A DNA stretch of 64,000 nucleotides, from the NCBI GenBank assembly GCA_034422355.1, contig DAOUJS010000046.1, forward strand, positions 62,001 to 126,000, given 5' to 3'. The DNA is from CATOSP01 sp034422355. Lineage in GTDB: Bacteria > Chloroflexota > Dehalococcoidia > Lucifugimonadales > UBA3495. Of this stretch, positions 53,109-61,253 are shown one piece after another. Positions within the stretch are counted from its first letter, which is position 1, and every line of letters begins with the position of its first letter. The translations under genes and the position numbers were made by a program. The notes beneath the pieces are model-generated. The model worked only from the letters and a program-made list of their open reading frames with translations, did no database searches and had not been told where the DNA came from.

Positions 53109-55139
53109 ATGGTCCCTCCCGGAGGCATCGGCCCCATTCCCGTATGGGCAATACTGTATCTGGCGCTGTTGATCGTGGGCGCAATCGGCGGTTATGTGCT
53201 GTACCGGCGTGTCATCCATCTGGTCTTGCAGGGACGGCCGGTATCGAGAATCGACCGTCCCTTCGAGCGGTTGAGGGGAGCCGCACTGATAGTCCTCGGC
53301 CAGCGCCGCGTGTTGCAGCGGGTCCCGCAGCGGGACTGGGCCGGGGTCGGCCACGCGCTCATCTTCTGGGGGTTTCTATCTTTCACCCTCAGCTACCTCA
53401 TATTCATATTCGGCGCATCTATCTGGTCCCACTTCCCGGAGTGGCTCCTGACGCCCTTGGGAGTGCAGGTCTACAGCACTTATTTGGACCTGCTGGCGGC
53501 CCTGCTGCTTGTAATGCTCACATGGGCTGTGCTGCGCCGCTGGGTGGCGAAACCCCACCGGTTGAGCTTCGATCTGACCAGGAGTCTCGACGCGGTTATC
53601 GTGGTGGCGATGACCGCAGGGTTGATGGTGGCTACCCTCCTGACCCACGCCTTCCACGTAGCCGAGGGTGGCACGGGACCGGAAGCCGAAGTCATCATCG
53701 GAAAGGCCTTGGGCAACCTGTTTGCCGGCGTCGGCCTGAGTCGGGGCGCGGCCAGCGCGCTTCAGGCCACATTCTGGTGGCTTCACGTGGCATTGATACT
53801 CGGATTCCTGCTCTACATTCCATTCTCAAAGCACATGCACATGCTCGCCGCGCCGGTGAACGCTTTCTTCCGCTCGCTGGATAGCCGGGGGGCGCTGGCC
53901 CCGATAGAGCTTGAGACCGCAGAGCGGTTCGGAGCAGGCCGGGTCCAGGACCTGACCTGGAAGCAACTGCTGGACGGTTATGCCTGTGCGGTCTGCGGAC
54001 GCTGCACCGACTCCTGCCCCGCCAACCTGACCGGCAAAGTCCTCTCACCGATGCACATTGTGGAGAACCTGAAGGACCACATGATCGCCATCGGCCACCA
54101 GGGAGAGCGCAACCCGGAGCATGTGGAACCTTCCCCGCTGGTGGGCGGCGCCATCCCGGAGCAGGCGATTTGGGACTGCCTCAACTGCGGCGCCTGCATG
54201 GAGGAATGCCCCGTCGTCGTGGAACACGTTCCCACCATCATGGACATGCGCCGCTACCTGGTCCTGGAAGAGTCCAATATCCCCGAGACCGGCATGAACG
54301 CCCTGCTCAGCCTGGAGCAGCGCGGGCATCCCTGGCGCGGCACACAGTTTTCCCGTACCGACTGGGCCGAAGGACTGGACGTTCCCACCCTGGCAGATAA
54401 GCCCGACGCCGAGGTCCTGTTCTGGGTGGGATGCACGGGGGCGCTGGAGCAGCGCAGCCAGGGCGTGGCCCGGTCGATGGTAAAGGTGCTGAAGTCCGCG
54501 GGCGTTGACTTCGCCATCCTGGGCGACGAGGAATCATGTACCGGCGATCCGGCCCGGCGCATGGGCAACGAGTACCTGTACCAGATTCTGGCCCAGCAGA
54601 ATATAGAGGTCCTCAATGGCTATGGCGTGAAGAAGATCGTCACCATCTGCCCCCATTGCTTCAACACAATGCGCAACGAGTATCCCCAGTTCGGCGGGGA
54701 ATATGAGGTCTTGCACTACAGCCAGTTCGTTGACGAGCTTGTTTCCCAGGGCAGGGTCAAGCCGGTGAAAATGATGAACGTTTCGGTGGCGTACCACGAC
54801 TCATGCTTCCTCGGTCGCCACAACGGGATATACGACCAACCTCGCAACATCGCCAAAGCGGTTCCCGGTCTGACCCTGGTGGAGATGGAACCGCGCTGCC
54901 GGGAGCGGGGGTTCTGCTGCGGTGCGGGCGGAGGCCACATGTGGGTCGAGGAAAGCCAGGGGACCAGGGTGAACCACGCCCGGACGGGACATTTCCTTGA
55001 GACCGGGGCCGAAACCGTGGGGGTGTCCTGCCCATTCTGTCTGCAAATGATGACCGAAGGAATCCAGGCCGGTGGCAAGGATGGTGAGAAGCAGGCCCGC
55101 GACCTGCTTGAAATCCTGGCAGACAGTCTCGAAGATTGA
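53109..55139 (+). CDS. Membrane-bound iron-sulfur oxidoreductase (FadF/HdrD-like)
   Basis: A 676-residue protein: an N-terminal NarI-like cytochrome b domain with about five to six membrane helices (residues 10-260), a di-cluster ferredoxin region (CAVCGRCTDSCPANL and CLNCGACMEECPVV, about 295-365) and two CCG cysteine-rich domains (TICPHCFNTMRNEYP; YHDSCFLGRHN; GFCCGAGGGHMW; SCPFCLQMM). This layout is that of heterodisulfide-reductase-related FadF/EtfQO-type proteins, which pass electrons from acyl-CoA dehydrogenases or ETF to the membrane quinone pool. No etf genes lie nearby, so the donor is inferred. Confidence 0.9.
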   Translation: MVPPGGIGPIPVWAILYLALLIVGAIGGYVLYRRVIHLVLQGRPVSRIDRPFERLRGAALIVLGQRRVLQRVPQRDWAGVGHALIFWGFLSFTLSYLIFIFGASIWSHFPEWLLTPLGVQVYSTYLDLLAALLLVMLTWAVLRRWVAKPHRLSFDLTRSLDAVIVVAMTAGLMVATLLTHAFHVAEGGTGPEAEVIIGKALGNLFAGVGLSRGAASALQATFWWLHVALILGFLLYIPFSKHMHMLAAPVNAFFRSLDSRGALAPIELETAERFGAGRVQDLTWKQLLDGYACAVCGRCTDSCPANLTGKVLSPMHIVENLKDHMIAIGHQGERNPEHVEPSPLVGGAIPEQAIWDCLNCGACMEECPVVVEHVPTIMDMRRYLVLEESNIPETGMNALLSLEQRGHPWRGTQFSRTDWAEGLDVPTLADKPDAEVLFWVGCTGALEQRSQGVARSMVKVLKSAGVDFAILGDEESCTGDPARRMGNEYLYQILAQQNIEVLNGYGVKKIVTICPHCFNTMRNEYPQFGGEYEVLHYSQFVDELVSQGRVKPVKMMNVSVAYHDSCFLGRHNGIYDQPRNIAKAVPGLTLVEMEPRCRERGFCCGAGGGHMWVEESQGTRVNHARTGHFLETGAETVGVSCPFCLQMMTEGIQAGGKDGEKQARDLLEILADSLED

Positions 55140-55211
55140 GAACGCTGCTCCATTACCAGTGGGCCAGCCGCAACAGTCGTATAGGACCGTCCCCAGATAG
55201 GAGGTGAAGCG

Positions 55212-55442
55212 ATGCCGGCGGACGAGATGACCGTCTTGCAGATGTGTAGTGAATGTGGCGCGGAGGTAGGCGCGTTCACTGTGAAGAAAGACAACATGAT
55301 GCTTATGTCCAATGACACCGTGTGGTGCCCGGAGTGCGGCGCTGACCGTCCTGAGGTACGCGAGTTGGCGGGACGGTTGCAGGCTATTGAGGACGAAAGG
55401 AAGACCTACGCCGCCAATCTACCCATCAACACTTCCGCTTGA
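55212..55442 (+). CDS. Small zinc-ribbon protein
   Basis: A 76-residue protein with CSECGAEVGAF near residue 12 and WCPECGADRPEV near residue 39, two CxxC knuckles expected to bind one zinc, followed by a charged helix. ATG follows AGGAGGTGAAGCG. It lies 72 bases after the iron-sulfur oxidoreductase and may share its transcript. Function unknown. Confidence 0.8.
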   Translation: MPADEMTVLQMCSECGAEVGAFTVKKDNMMLMSNDTVWCPECGADRPEVRELAGRLQAIEDERKTYAANLPINTSA

Positions 55443-55701
55443 CCCGGTGAACTTCAAGCCTTGACCAGCCCTCAGGGCCAAACTTCCCGGTCATTGCAAG
55501 GCGGCCGTGGGCCAACACCCGGGGTCTCTGACCGGCCCAGGCAGGAAGCTACGGTCAACCACGCTCATACTTGCGTTGCAAACGGCGGCGATGGGCGCGG
55601 CCCGGAAGCAAGGTCGCGTCCTGTTGCAGACCCGCAAGTTTTGGTCCGCCGAACCAGGTGTCTCGCCAGACTGCCAACCAGCCCAACCGCCAATCGTGTC
55701 C

Positions 55702-56553
55702 ATGCTCAAACGTGCCCCAAGTAGGTTGACTGTCCTCAGCGCGGGGACAATCCTGGTGTTAATGGTGGCCGCATTGGGACTCTGGGCCTTTGTTGAGAAA
55801 TGGTTCGTCTACTTCCCTGAGACCGAGTTCGTGAACACCCCGGATCAGCTTGGTCTTCCATACGAGGACGTTTTCCTGGAGACCGAAGACGGTCTCACTC
55901 TCCACGGTTGGTACGTTCCAGGCAAAGAGGACGTTACGTGGCTGTGGTTCCACGGCAACGGAGGCAACATAAGCCACCGGCTTGACGAAGCCGCCCTGTT
56001 CCGGCACGCTCTGGGCGTAAATCAGTTCCTATTCGACTACCGGGGATACGGCCGCAGCAAAGGCAAACCGTCCGAGAGCGGAGCGTACCTGGACGCCCGC
56101 GCGGCGTTGGCCTACCTGCACAGCCGAAGCGACGTAGACCCACGCAGGGTCGTTTACTTTGGCAGATCGCTGGGGACCGCCATTGCCGTGGAATTGGCGA
56201 CTGTCCACGAGCCCTTGGGCTTGGTGCTGGTTGCCCCGTTCACCTCGTTAAGCGACATGGCTCGGCTCTCCTTTTCATTTCCTCCATTGCATTTGCTTGT
56301 ACGGGGCAGGTACGACTCTCTGGACCGCATCGCCAGGACCACCAGTCCGTTGCTGATAGTACATGGAGATTCGGACCGGACAATTCCCGTGGACCAGGGT
56401 AGGAGACTGTTCGAGGCGGCCAACGAGCCAAAACGGTTCCTTGCCTTACCGGGAGCGGACCATAACGACACCTATATTGCCGGAGGCCGTCTCTACTGGG
56501 ACGCGATGAAGGAATTCCTTGAGTCGGTATCCGGCACTGGCAGAGCGGACTAG
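55702..56553 (+). CDS. Membrane-anchored alpha/beta hydrolase (Bem46/ABHD13-like)
   Basis: A 283-residue protein with one N-terminal membrane helix (TVLSAGTILVLMVAALGLWAF) and an alpha/beta-hydrolase domain: TWLWFHGNGGNISHR (oxyanion), FLFDYRGYGRSKGKPSE, RVVYFGRSLGTAIAVELA (nucleophile Ser in GRSLG), LLIVHGDSDRTIPVDQG (Asp) and LPGADHNDTY (His). It matches the Bem46 family of membrane-bound serine hydrolases of unknown substrate. The start is ATG 55702; GTG 55696 is also possible. Confidence 0.88.
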   Translation: MLKRAPSRLTVLSAGTILVLMVAALGLWAFVEKWFVYFPETEFVNTPDQLGLPYEDVFLETEDGLTLHGWYVPGKEDVTWLWFHGNGGNISHRLDEAALFRHALGVNQFLFDYRGYGRSKGKPSESGAYLDARAALAYLHSRSDVDPRRVVYFGRSLGTAIAVELATVHEPLGLVLVAPFTSLSDMARLSFSFPPLHLLVRGRYDSLDRIARTTSPLLIVHGDSDRTIPVDQGRRLFEAANEPKRFLALPGADHNDTYIAGGRLYWDAMKEFLESVSGTGRAD

Positions 56554-56570
56554 ACCGCGGCGATCTTCGC

Positions 56571-56864
56571 CTATAGACCGGAGATTATCTCGGTCTGGCA
56601 GTCCAGAATTTGCAGGTCTGGCCGGCTGTTCTCTATGAACGTGGCGACCCTGGCAATGGTCTGTTCCACCTGGTTCGGATCACCACCGAGGCAGCAGACT
56701 CCGAGGGTGAGACGCTGCCACAGGTCGCCGTCGTCTACCTCGGCCACCGATACATTGAACCGGTCGCGCACCCGTGCGGAGACAGAACGGGATACCTGTC
56801 GCCTGCCTTTCAGGCTATGATTATCCGGCAGGTGAAGGTCAATTCGTGCAAACCCAATGTGCAA
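56571..56864 (-). CDS. ylxP: YlxP/DUF503 family protein
   Basis: A 97-residue protein: HIGFARIDLHLPDNHSLKGRRQVSRSVSARVRDRFNVSVAEVD is the DUF503 signature, and LGVCCLGGDPNQVEQTIARVATFIE the C-terminal half. The family start fits TTG 56864, behind AGAGAGGAC; the longer frame adds 29 unlikely residues. YlxP genes often sit with ribosome-assembly genes (nusA-infB-rbfA), but here it stands alone, divergent from rex. Confidence 0.85.
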   Translation of the reverse strand: MHIGFARIDLHLPDNHSLKGRRQVSRSVSARVRDRFNVSVAEVDDGDLWQRLTLGVCCLGGDPNQVEQTIARVATFIENSRPDLQILDCQTEIISGL

Positions 56865-57042
56865 TGTGTCCTCTCTGGTGTGCAGCGTCCGCCTGTGATT
56901 CCGGTGAAAGAAGACTATACCGGGAGGGATTCGCGCTTCAACCAACAACACCCTTCCCGGCAGGTACGGTCAGGGCTTGACCATGAGCTTGAAGACCGGC
57001 TGGCGCATGGGGCGCTTTCGGCGATGCGATTCCACGATTGTC

Positions 57043-57071
57043 TTGACGCCTCGACGTGCTCATTATAGATT
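57043..57071 (+). promoter_or_regulatory. Predicted promoter of rex, with leader hairpin
   Basis: TTGACG (57043-57048), a 17-base spacer and TAGATT (57066-57071). The leader of about 115 bases contains a 10-bp hairpin, GCCGCCGTCC (57122-57131) with GGATGGCGGC (57145-57154), one G-U pair. No clear TTGTGA-type Rex operator was found here. Confidence 0.45.
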
Positions 57072-57193
57072 ATACGAGCCAGTGGTCGATACTTGGACTC
57101 CGGAAAGCCCGGGACTCAAGTGCCGCCGTCCAATTTACATCTCTGGATGGCGGCCCCTCCAACGAGACCACATACCCACAATACTAGGAGTAT

Positions 57194-57856
57194 ATGGCTC
57201 CTGAGTCGTCTGACCCCCGAGTGGACCAGTATGAGGCGCCGGAAGTAGTTGTATCGCGCCTCCCTCAATATGTGCGCATCCTTAGCCGCCTCCACCAGGA
57301 AGGTGCGAAGGTCGTAAGTTCGCAGCAACTGGGGGAGAAGCTCCAGGTTACGCCTGCCCAGATTCGGAAGGACCTCAGTTACTTTGGGCGTTTTGGCAAG
57401 CAGGGCCGGGGCTACAGCGTCGCTCATCTGTTGGGACGGTTGAAGCAGATACTGGGCCTGAATTCCCATTGGAACGTGGCGGTTGTGGGTGTGGGTCGCC
57501 TGGGGCGTGCCATCCTCAGCTATCCTGGTTTCAACCCCGATGGGTTCCGATTGGTCGCCGCCTTCGATGCGAATCCCAAGGTAGTGGGACAGAATGTGGC
57601 TGGCCTGGAAGTCCTTCCCATGGTGCGGTTGGCCCAGGAAGTACGGGAGCGGAATATCACCATCGCTATTGTGGCAGTCCCCACAGACCACACTCAGGAA
57701 GTGGTGGACCAGCTCGTGGAATGTGGGGTGAGGGCGATGTTGAACTACGCGCCCATCGCTCCCCAGGTGACTGAGGGCGTGAAGATTCGCAACATTGACC
57801 CTGTGTTGTCGCTCCAGTCGATGACCTACTACCTGACCGACGGACTTGAAGGTTAG
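57194..57856 (+). CDS. rex: Redox-sensing transcriptional repressor Rex
   Basis: A 220-residue Rex. A winged-helix N-terminus (VVSRLPQYVRILSRLHQEGAKVVSSQQLGEKLQVTPAQIRKDLSYFGRFGKQGRGY) is followed by a Rossmann NAD(H)-binding domain (VAVVGVGRLGRAILSYPGF) and a domain-swapping C-terminal helix. Rex represses fermentation and respiration genes and leaves DNA when NADH/NAD rises. It converges with the ATP synthase operon, 21 bases from atpC, a suggestive context for energy regulation. ATG follows AGGAGTAT. Confidence 0.96.
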   Translation: MAPESSDPRVDQYEAPEVVVSRLPQYVRILSRLHQEGAKVVSSQQLGEKLQVTPAQIRKDLSYFGRFGKQGRGYSVAHLLGRLKQILGLNSHWNVAVVGVGRLGRAILSYPGFNPDGFRLVAAFDANPKVVGQNVAGLEVLPMVRLAQEVRERNITIAIVAVPTDHTQEVVDQLVECGVRAMLNYAPIAPQVTEGVKIRNIDPVLSLQSMTYYLTDGLEG

Positions 57857-57877
57857 AAAGCGTATCCAGGGTCAAGA

Positions 57878-58330
57878 CTAGGAGGAGGACGGGGGCTGGC
57901 TCTGTTGCGGCCCCGTACCGCCACGGCTCCGCCTCCGGCGCGCTACGTTCAGGCGGACCTGCGCCCGGCGCATGGAGGCGACGGCACGTTCCAATTGCAT
58001 GTCCGTGGCATGGTTGGCGATCCGCTCCTGCGCCCGCGCGACGGCCTCCTGTGCCCGCGTCTCGTCTATTTCATCCGAGCGTTCGCAAGCGTCGGCCAGG
58101 ATAGTGACCTTGTTTCCCATAACCTCCATGAAACCGCCGGTCAGCGCGAGATAGGTCTCTTCGCCCTCCTTCCGGATCATGACCTCGCCGGGCTGGAGCA
58201 CGGTCATGAGCGGGGCGTGCCTGGGCAGGATGCCCAACTGGCCCTCCACACCGGGCGCGACGACCATCTCAACCTCGTCGCTGTAGACCTGCCTCTCGGC
58301 GCTGATAACTTCCAGGTGCATCGTTGCCAA
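57878..58330 (-). CDS. atpC: ATP synthase F1 epsilon subunit
   Basis: A 150-residue epsilon subunit, last gene of the operon. The N-terminal beta-sandwich (HLEVISAERQVYSDEVEMVVAPGVEGQLGILPRHAPLMTVLQPGEV) and the two-helix C-terminal part (AQEAVARAQERIA) are present. The C-terminus carries a basic then Ser/Pro/Gln-rich tail (about 15 residues) beyond the usual end. It couples and inhibits F1 rotation. Confidence 0.95.
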   Translation of the reverse strand: MATMHLEVISAERQVYSDEVEMVVAPGVEGQLGILPRHAPLMTVLQPGEVMIRKEGEETYLALTGGFMEVMGNKVTILADACERSDEIDETRAQEAVARAQERIANHATDMQLERAVASMRRAQVRLNVARRRRSRGGTGPQQSQPPSSS

Positions 58331-58442
58331 TGGTTGCCCTCCTCTGGGAAGCGGATCCTAAGCGGCCATTCCGGCCCCGGCTTGGTATAGGCTTTCTCAG
58401 TGGTGAGGCGGCTGGGAAGCAATGGACCTCTATATCCGTGGA

Positions 58443-59840
58443 CTATGCCGCAACGGCGGTCTGTGCCGCCTTCTCCACCGCCTCATCGATGCTTCCGACC
58501 ATGTAGAATGCCTGTTCCGGCAACTCGTCGTACTTGCCCTCCAGAATTTCGCTGAACCCTCGCACCGTATCCCGTACCGGGACATACTTGCCCGGCTGGT
58601 TAGTGAATGCCTGCGCGACGAAGAATGGTTGGGTGAGGAAGCGTTGGATTTTCCTGGCCCGGAACACGGTGGTCTTGTCTTCTTCGGACAATTCCTCAAT
58701 ACCCAGGATGGCGATGATGTCCTGCAAGTCCTTGTAGCGCTGGAGTACCTGCTGGACGCCACGCGCAACCTGGTAGTGCTCATCGCCCACCAGGCCGGGT
58801 TCGAGAATCCGGGAGTAGGAGGCCAATGGGTCCACCGCCGGGTACAATCCCTGGGCGGCCAGGGAACGTTCCAAGGATACCACTCCGTCCAGGTGGCCGA
58901 AGGTGGTCACAATTCCGGGGTCTGTGTAGTCGTCTGCGGGGACGTAAATGGCCTGGAAGGAGGTAATGGAGCCCGACTTGGTGGAGGTAATCCTTTCCTG
59001 GAGCGCACCCATCTCAGTGCCCAGGGTCGGCTGGTAGCCCACTGCGGAGGGCATTCTGCCCAGGAGGGCGGACACTTCCATGCCGGCCAGGATGTAGCGG
59101 TAGATGTTGTCTACGAACAACAGAACGTCCTGGTGTTCAACGTCGCGGAAATACTCGCACATGGTCAATCCGGTCAGTCCTATGCGGGCACGCACGCCGG
59201 GGGTCTCGTTCATCTGACCGAACACCAGAACCGTGCTGGAGAGCACTCCGGAGTCCTGCATTTCGTGCCAAAGGTCGTTGCCTTCCCTGGACCGCTCGCC
59301 CACACCGGCGAATACCGATACTCCCTGGTGCTCCGCGCCGATGTTGCGGATTAGTTCCTGGATAATAACGGTCTTTCCCACCCCGGCGCCGCCGTAGGCC
59401 CCAATCTTGCCACCCTTCATAAATGGGGTGATCAGGTCAAACACCTTGATCCCCGTCTCCAGAATCTCAATGCTGGGGTTCTGGTCATCGAAGGAGGGTG
59501 GGTCTCTGTGAATAGGCCAATGCTGGCCTGCTTCGACCGGTCCCAAGTTGTCCAGGGGAGTACCGGCCACGTCGAATAGCCTGCCCAGGGTCTCTTGCCC
59601 CACGGGGACCGAGACTCGCTGGCCCGTGTCATTGACCTCAACCCCGCGGGCAAGACCTTCGGTCGCTCCCAGGGCAAGGCAGCGCACCCAATTGTTGCCG
59701 ATGTGCTGCTGGACCTCCAGTAGCAGACTCTCGCCACTGTTGTCCAGTTCCAGCGCGTCAAAGAGATTGGGGAGTTCATCCGGAGCGAACTCCACGTCCA
59801 CCACGGTTCCGATTACCTGTACAACCTTTCCAGTACCCAT
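58443..59840 (-). CDS. atpD: ATP synthase F1 beta subunit
   Basis: A 465-residue catalytic subunit: Walker A GGAGVGKTVIIQEL near 150, GERSREGNDLWHEM, Walker B SVLLFVDNIYR-type region (VLLFVDNIYRYILAGMEVSALLGRMPSAVGYQPTL, with conserved GRMPSAVGYQPTL) and IEELSEEDKT, the DELSEED hinge. It makes ATP from ADP and phosphate. It lies 40 bases after the inserted aspartic-protease gene. Confidence 0.98.
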   Translation of the reverse strand: MGTGKVVQVIGTVVDVEFAPDELPNLFDALELDNSGESLLLEVQQHIGNNWVRCLALGATEGLARGVEVNDTGQRVSVPVGQETLGRLFDVAGTPLDNLGPVEAGQHWPIHRDPPSFDDQNPSIEILETGIKVFDLITPFMKGGKIGAYGGAGVGKTVIIQELIRNIGAEHQGVSVFAGVGERSREGNDLWHEMQDSGVLSSTVLVFGQMNETPGVRARIGLTGLTMCEYFRDVEHQDVLLFVDNIYRYILAGMEVSALLGRMPSAVGYQPTLGTEMGALQERITSTKSGSITSFQAIYVPADDYTDPGIVTTFGHLDGVVSLERSLAAQGLYPAVDPLASYSRILEPGLVGDEHYQVARGVQQVLQRYKDLQDIIAILGIEELSEEDKTTVFRARKIQRFLTQPFFVAQAFTNQPGKYVPVRDTVRGFSEILEGKYDELPEQAFYMVGSIDEAVEKAAQTAVAA

Positions 59841-59880
59841 GTCTTTTCTCCATGAAACCAGATAAGCGCCGGGACTGGCG

Positions 59881-60255
59881 CTAGATTGTCAACTGAAGGG
59901 CTATGGGATCAATGTCAATGTCGTCATTATCGAAGTCCGGCTTCATCTTCCACCGCTGCATCATATCCGCGCCGATTATCATTTCCTGTGCCAGTTCATC
60001 CACAACGAAGAAAAAATAGTAGATCCTGGCATCTCCAAACGGGAAGTCCAGATTGATCGTTTCGCTCACTGTAATGGATCCCCGTCCATCGGCCATCGTG
60101 AACCCGTATGGGCCAGGCATAGGGTTGAAGTCCCCAAGCCGTTCCGCCACGTCCCGTCTGATAAAAGACGCCCCGGACCCGGTATCGTACAAGGCGCAGA
60201 CCGTACCGCTTCCGCGGTTTCCATTGACAGTGTGCTCTTTGAGAATGATGCCCAT
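59881..60255 (-). CDS. Retropepsin-like (clan AA) aspartic protease inside the atp operon
   Basis: A 124-residue single-domain protein. ALYDTGSGASFIRRDVAERLG (catalytic Asp of the DTG triad near residue 24), then SETINLDFPFGD and EMIIGADMMQRWKMKPDF, the second hydrophobic-Gly block (IIGxDxM), define a dimeric retropepsin-like fold. It lies 8 bases downstream of atpG and 40 upstream of atpD, on the same strand, so it must be transcribed with the ATP synthase. Clan AA proteins of this size occur in cyanobacteria and Chloroflexota with unknown substrates. A role in ATP synthase assembly is possible but only inferred. Confidence 0.85.
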   Translation of the reverse strand: MGIILKEHTVNGNRGSGTVCALYDTGSGASFIRRDVAERLGDFNPMPGPYGFTMADGRGSITVSETINLDFPFGDARIYYFFFVVDELAQEMIIGADMMQRWKMKPDFDNDDIDIDPIALQLTI

Positions 60256-60263
60256 GCGGCCCC

Positions 60264-61127
60264 TTAACCCTCCAGGGCCACCTGGCCGCCGATGAGATCA
60301 AGGAGCTCATTGGTGATGCTGTCCTGGCGTATCTTGTTCATCTCCAGGGTCAGCTCGTTGCCCAACTCTGCCGCGTTGTCCGTGGCGTTGCGCATTGCCA
60401 CCATTCGGGCCGACTGCTCGCTGGCAATGGACTCCAGCAGAGAGTGGTACACCTCCATCTCGACGAATCGAGGAAGTAGGCTCGCCAACACAACCAGGGT
60501 GTCCGGCTCGTAAATGTAGCCGACCCTCTCCGGCGCGGTTAACTCTGCCGGGACCACTGGCAGAAGCCTTTCAATCGTGGGTACCTGGGAGACGGTGGAG
60601 ACGAACCTGGTGTAGGCCAGGTAAACTTCGTCCAGGTCCCCGTTTGAGAAGGCATCGATGAGCAAGCTGGATATTGCCGTCGTGTCGGCCAGTTCTGGCC
60701 GCTCGGGCATGTCGGTGAATACGGCCCGGAGGTCCTGGCTGGTCCGGACCAGGAAATCCCTGCCCTTCCGCCCAACGACCACTGCGGTGACCGGAGCTTG
60801 TTGTTCCAGCATGAACTGGCCCACCCGCCGGTTGAGATTGGAATGGAGGCCGCCGCAAAGCCCCCGGTCCGGAGTGATAACCAGCACTCCGACTCGTTCC
60901 ACGGACCTGACACGAAGCAAGGCATGAGACCCGCTGTCGTCATCCAACGCCTGGGCCGCCAGGTGGGATATTACCTCCTGGATTCTCTCGGCGTAGGGCC
61001 GTCCTTGGGTCACTGCGTTCTGGGCGCGGCGCATCTTGGAAGCGGCAATCAACGACATGGCGTTCGTCACTTTGCCGGTGTTCTGTATGCTTCGGATACG
61101 ACGCCGGATGTCTCTTACACTGGGCAT
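60264..61127 (-). CDS. atpG: ATP synthase F1 gamma subunit
   Basis: A 287-residue gamma subunit: N-terminal helix SVRDIRRRIRSIQNTGKVTNAMSLIAASKMRRAQ, the central TPDRGLCGGLHSNLNRRVGQF, and C-terminal ENDNA-like ATDNAAELGNELTLEMNKIRQDSITNELLDLIGG. It forms the rotor stalk. It follows atpA after a 126-base gap without a gene. Confidence 0.97.
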   Translation of the reverse strand: MPSVRDIRRRIRSIQNTGKVTNAMSLIAASKMRRAQNAVTQGRPYAERIQEVISHLAAQALDDDSGSHALLRVRSVERVGVLVITPDRGLCGGLHSNLNRRVGQFMLEQQAPVTAVVVGRKGRDFLVRTSQDLRAVFTDMPERPELADTTAISSLLIDAFSNGDLDEVYLAYTRFVSTVSQVPTIERLLPVVPAELTAPERVGYIYEPDTLVVLASLLPRFVEMEVYHSLLESIASEQSARMVAMRNATDNAAELGNELTLEMNKIRQDSITNELLDLIGGQVALEG

Positions 61128-61253
61128 TGGTCACTTTCCCTGAGAACGCGGCCCCATGCCCGGCTGGGGGCCGGAACGGCCGTTGAGGACCCGCGTTTCC
61201 AGTGAGCATACATAAGTTGGGGAAACCCGAAGTTGCTGTTTCCGTGGGCGGGT

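Noticed and set aside
56865..57193. Rex operator in its own promoter
   Set aside because: No TTGTGA-N6-8-TCACAA palindrome could be found by eye between ylxP and rex.
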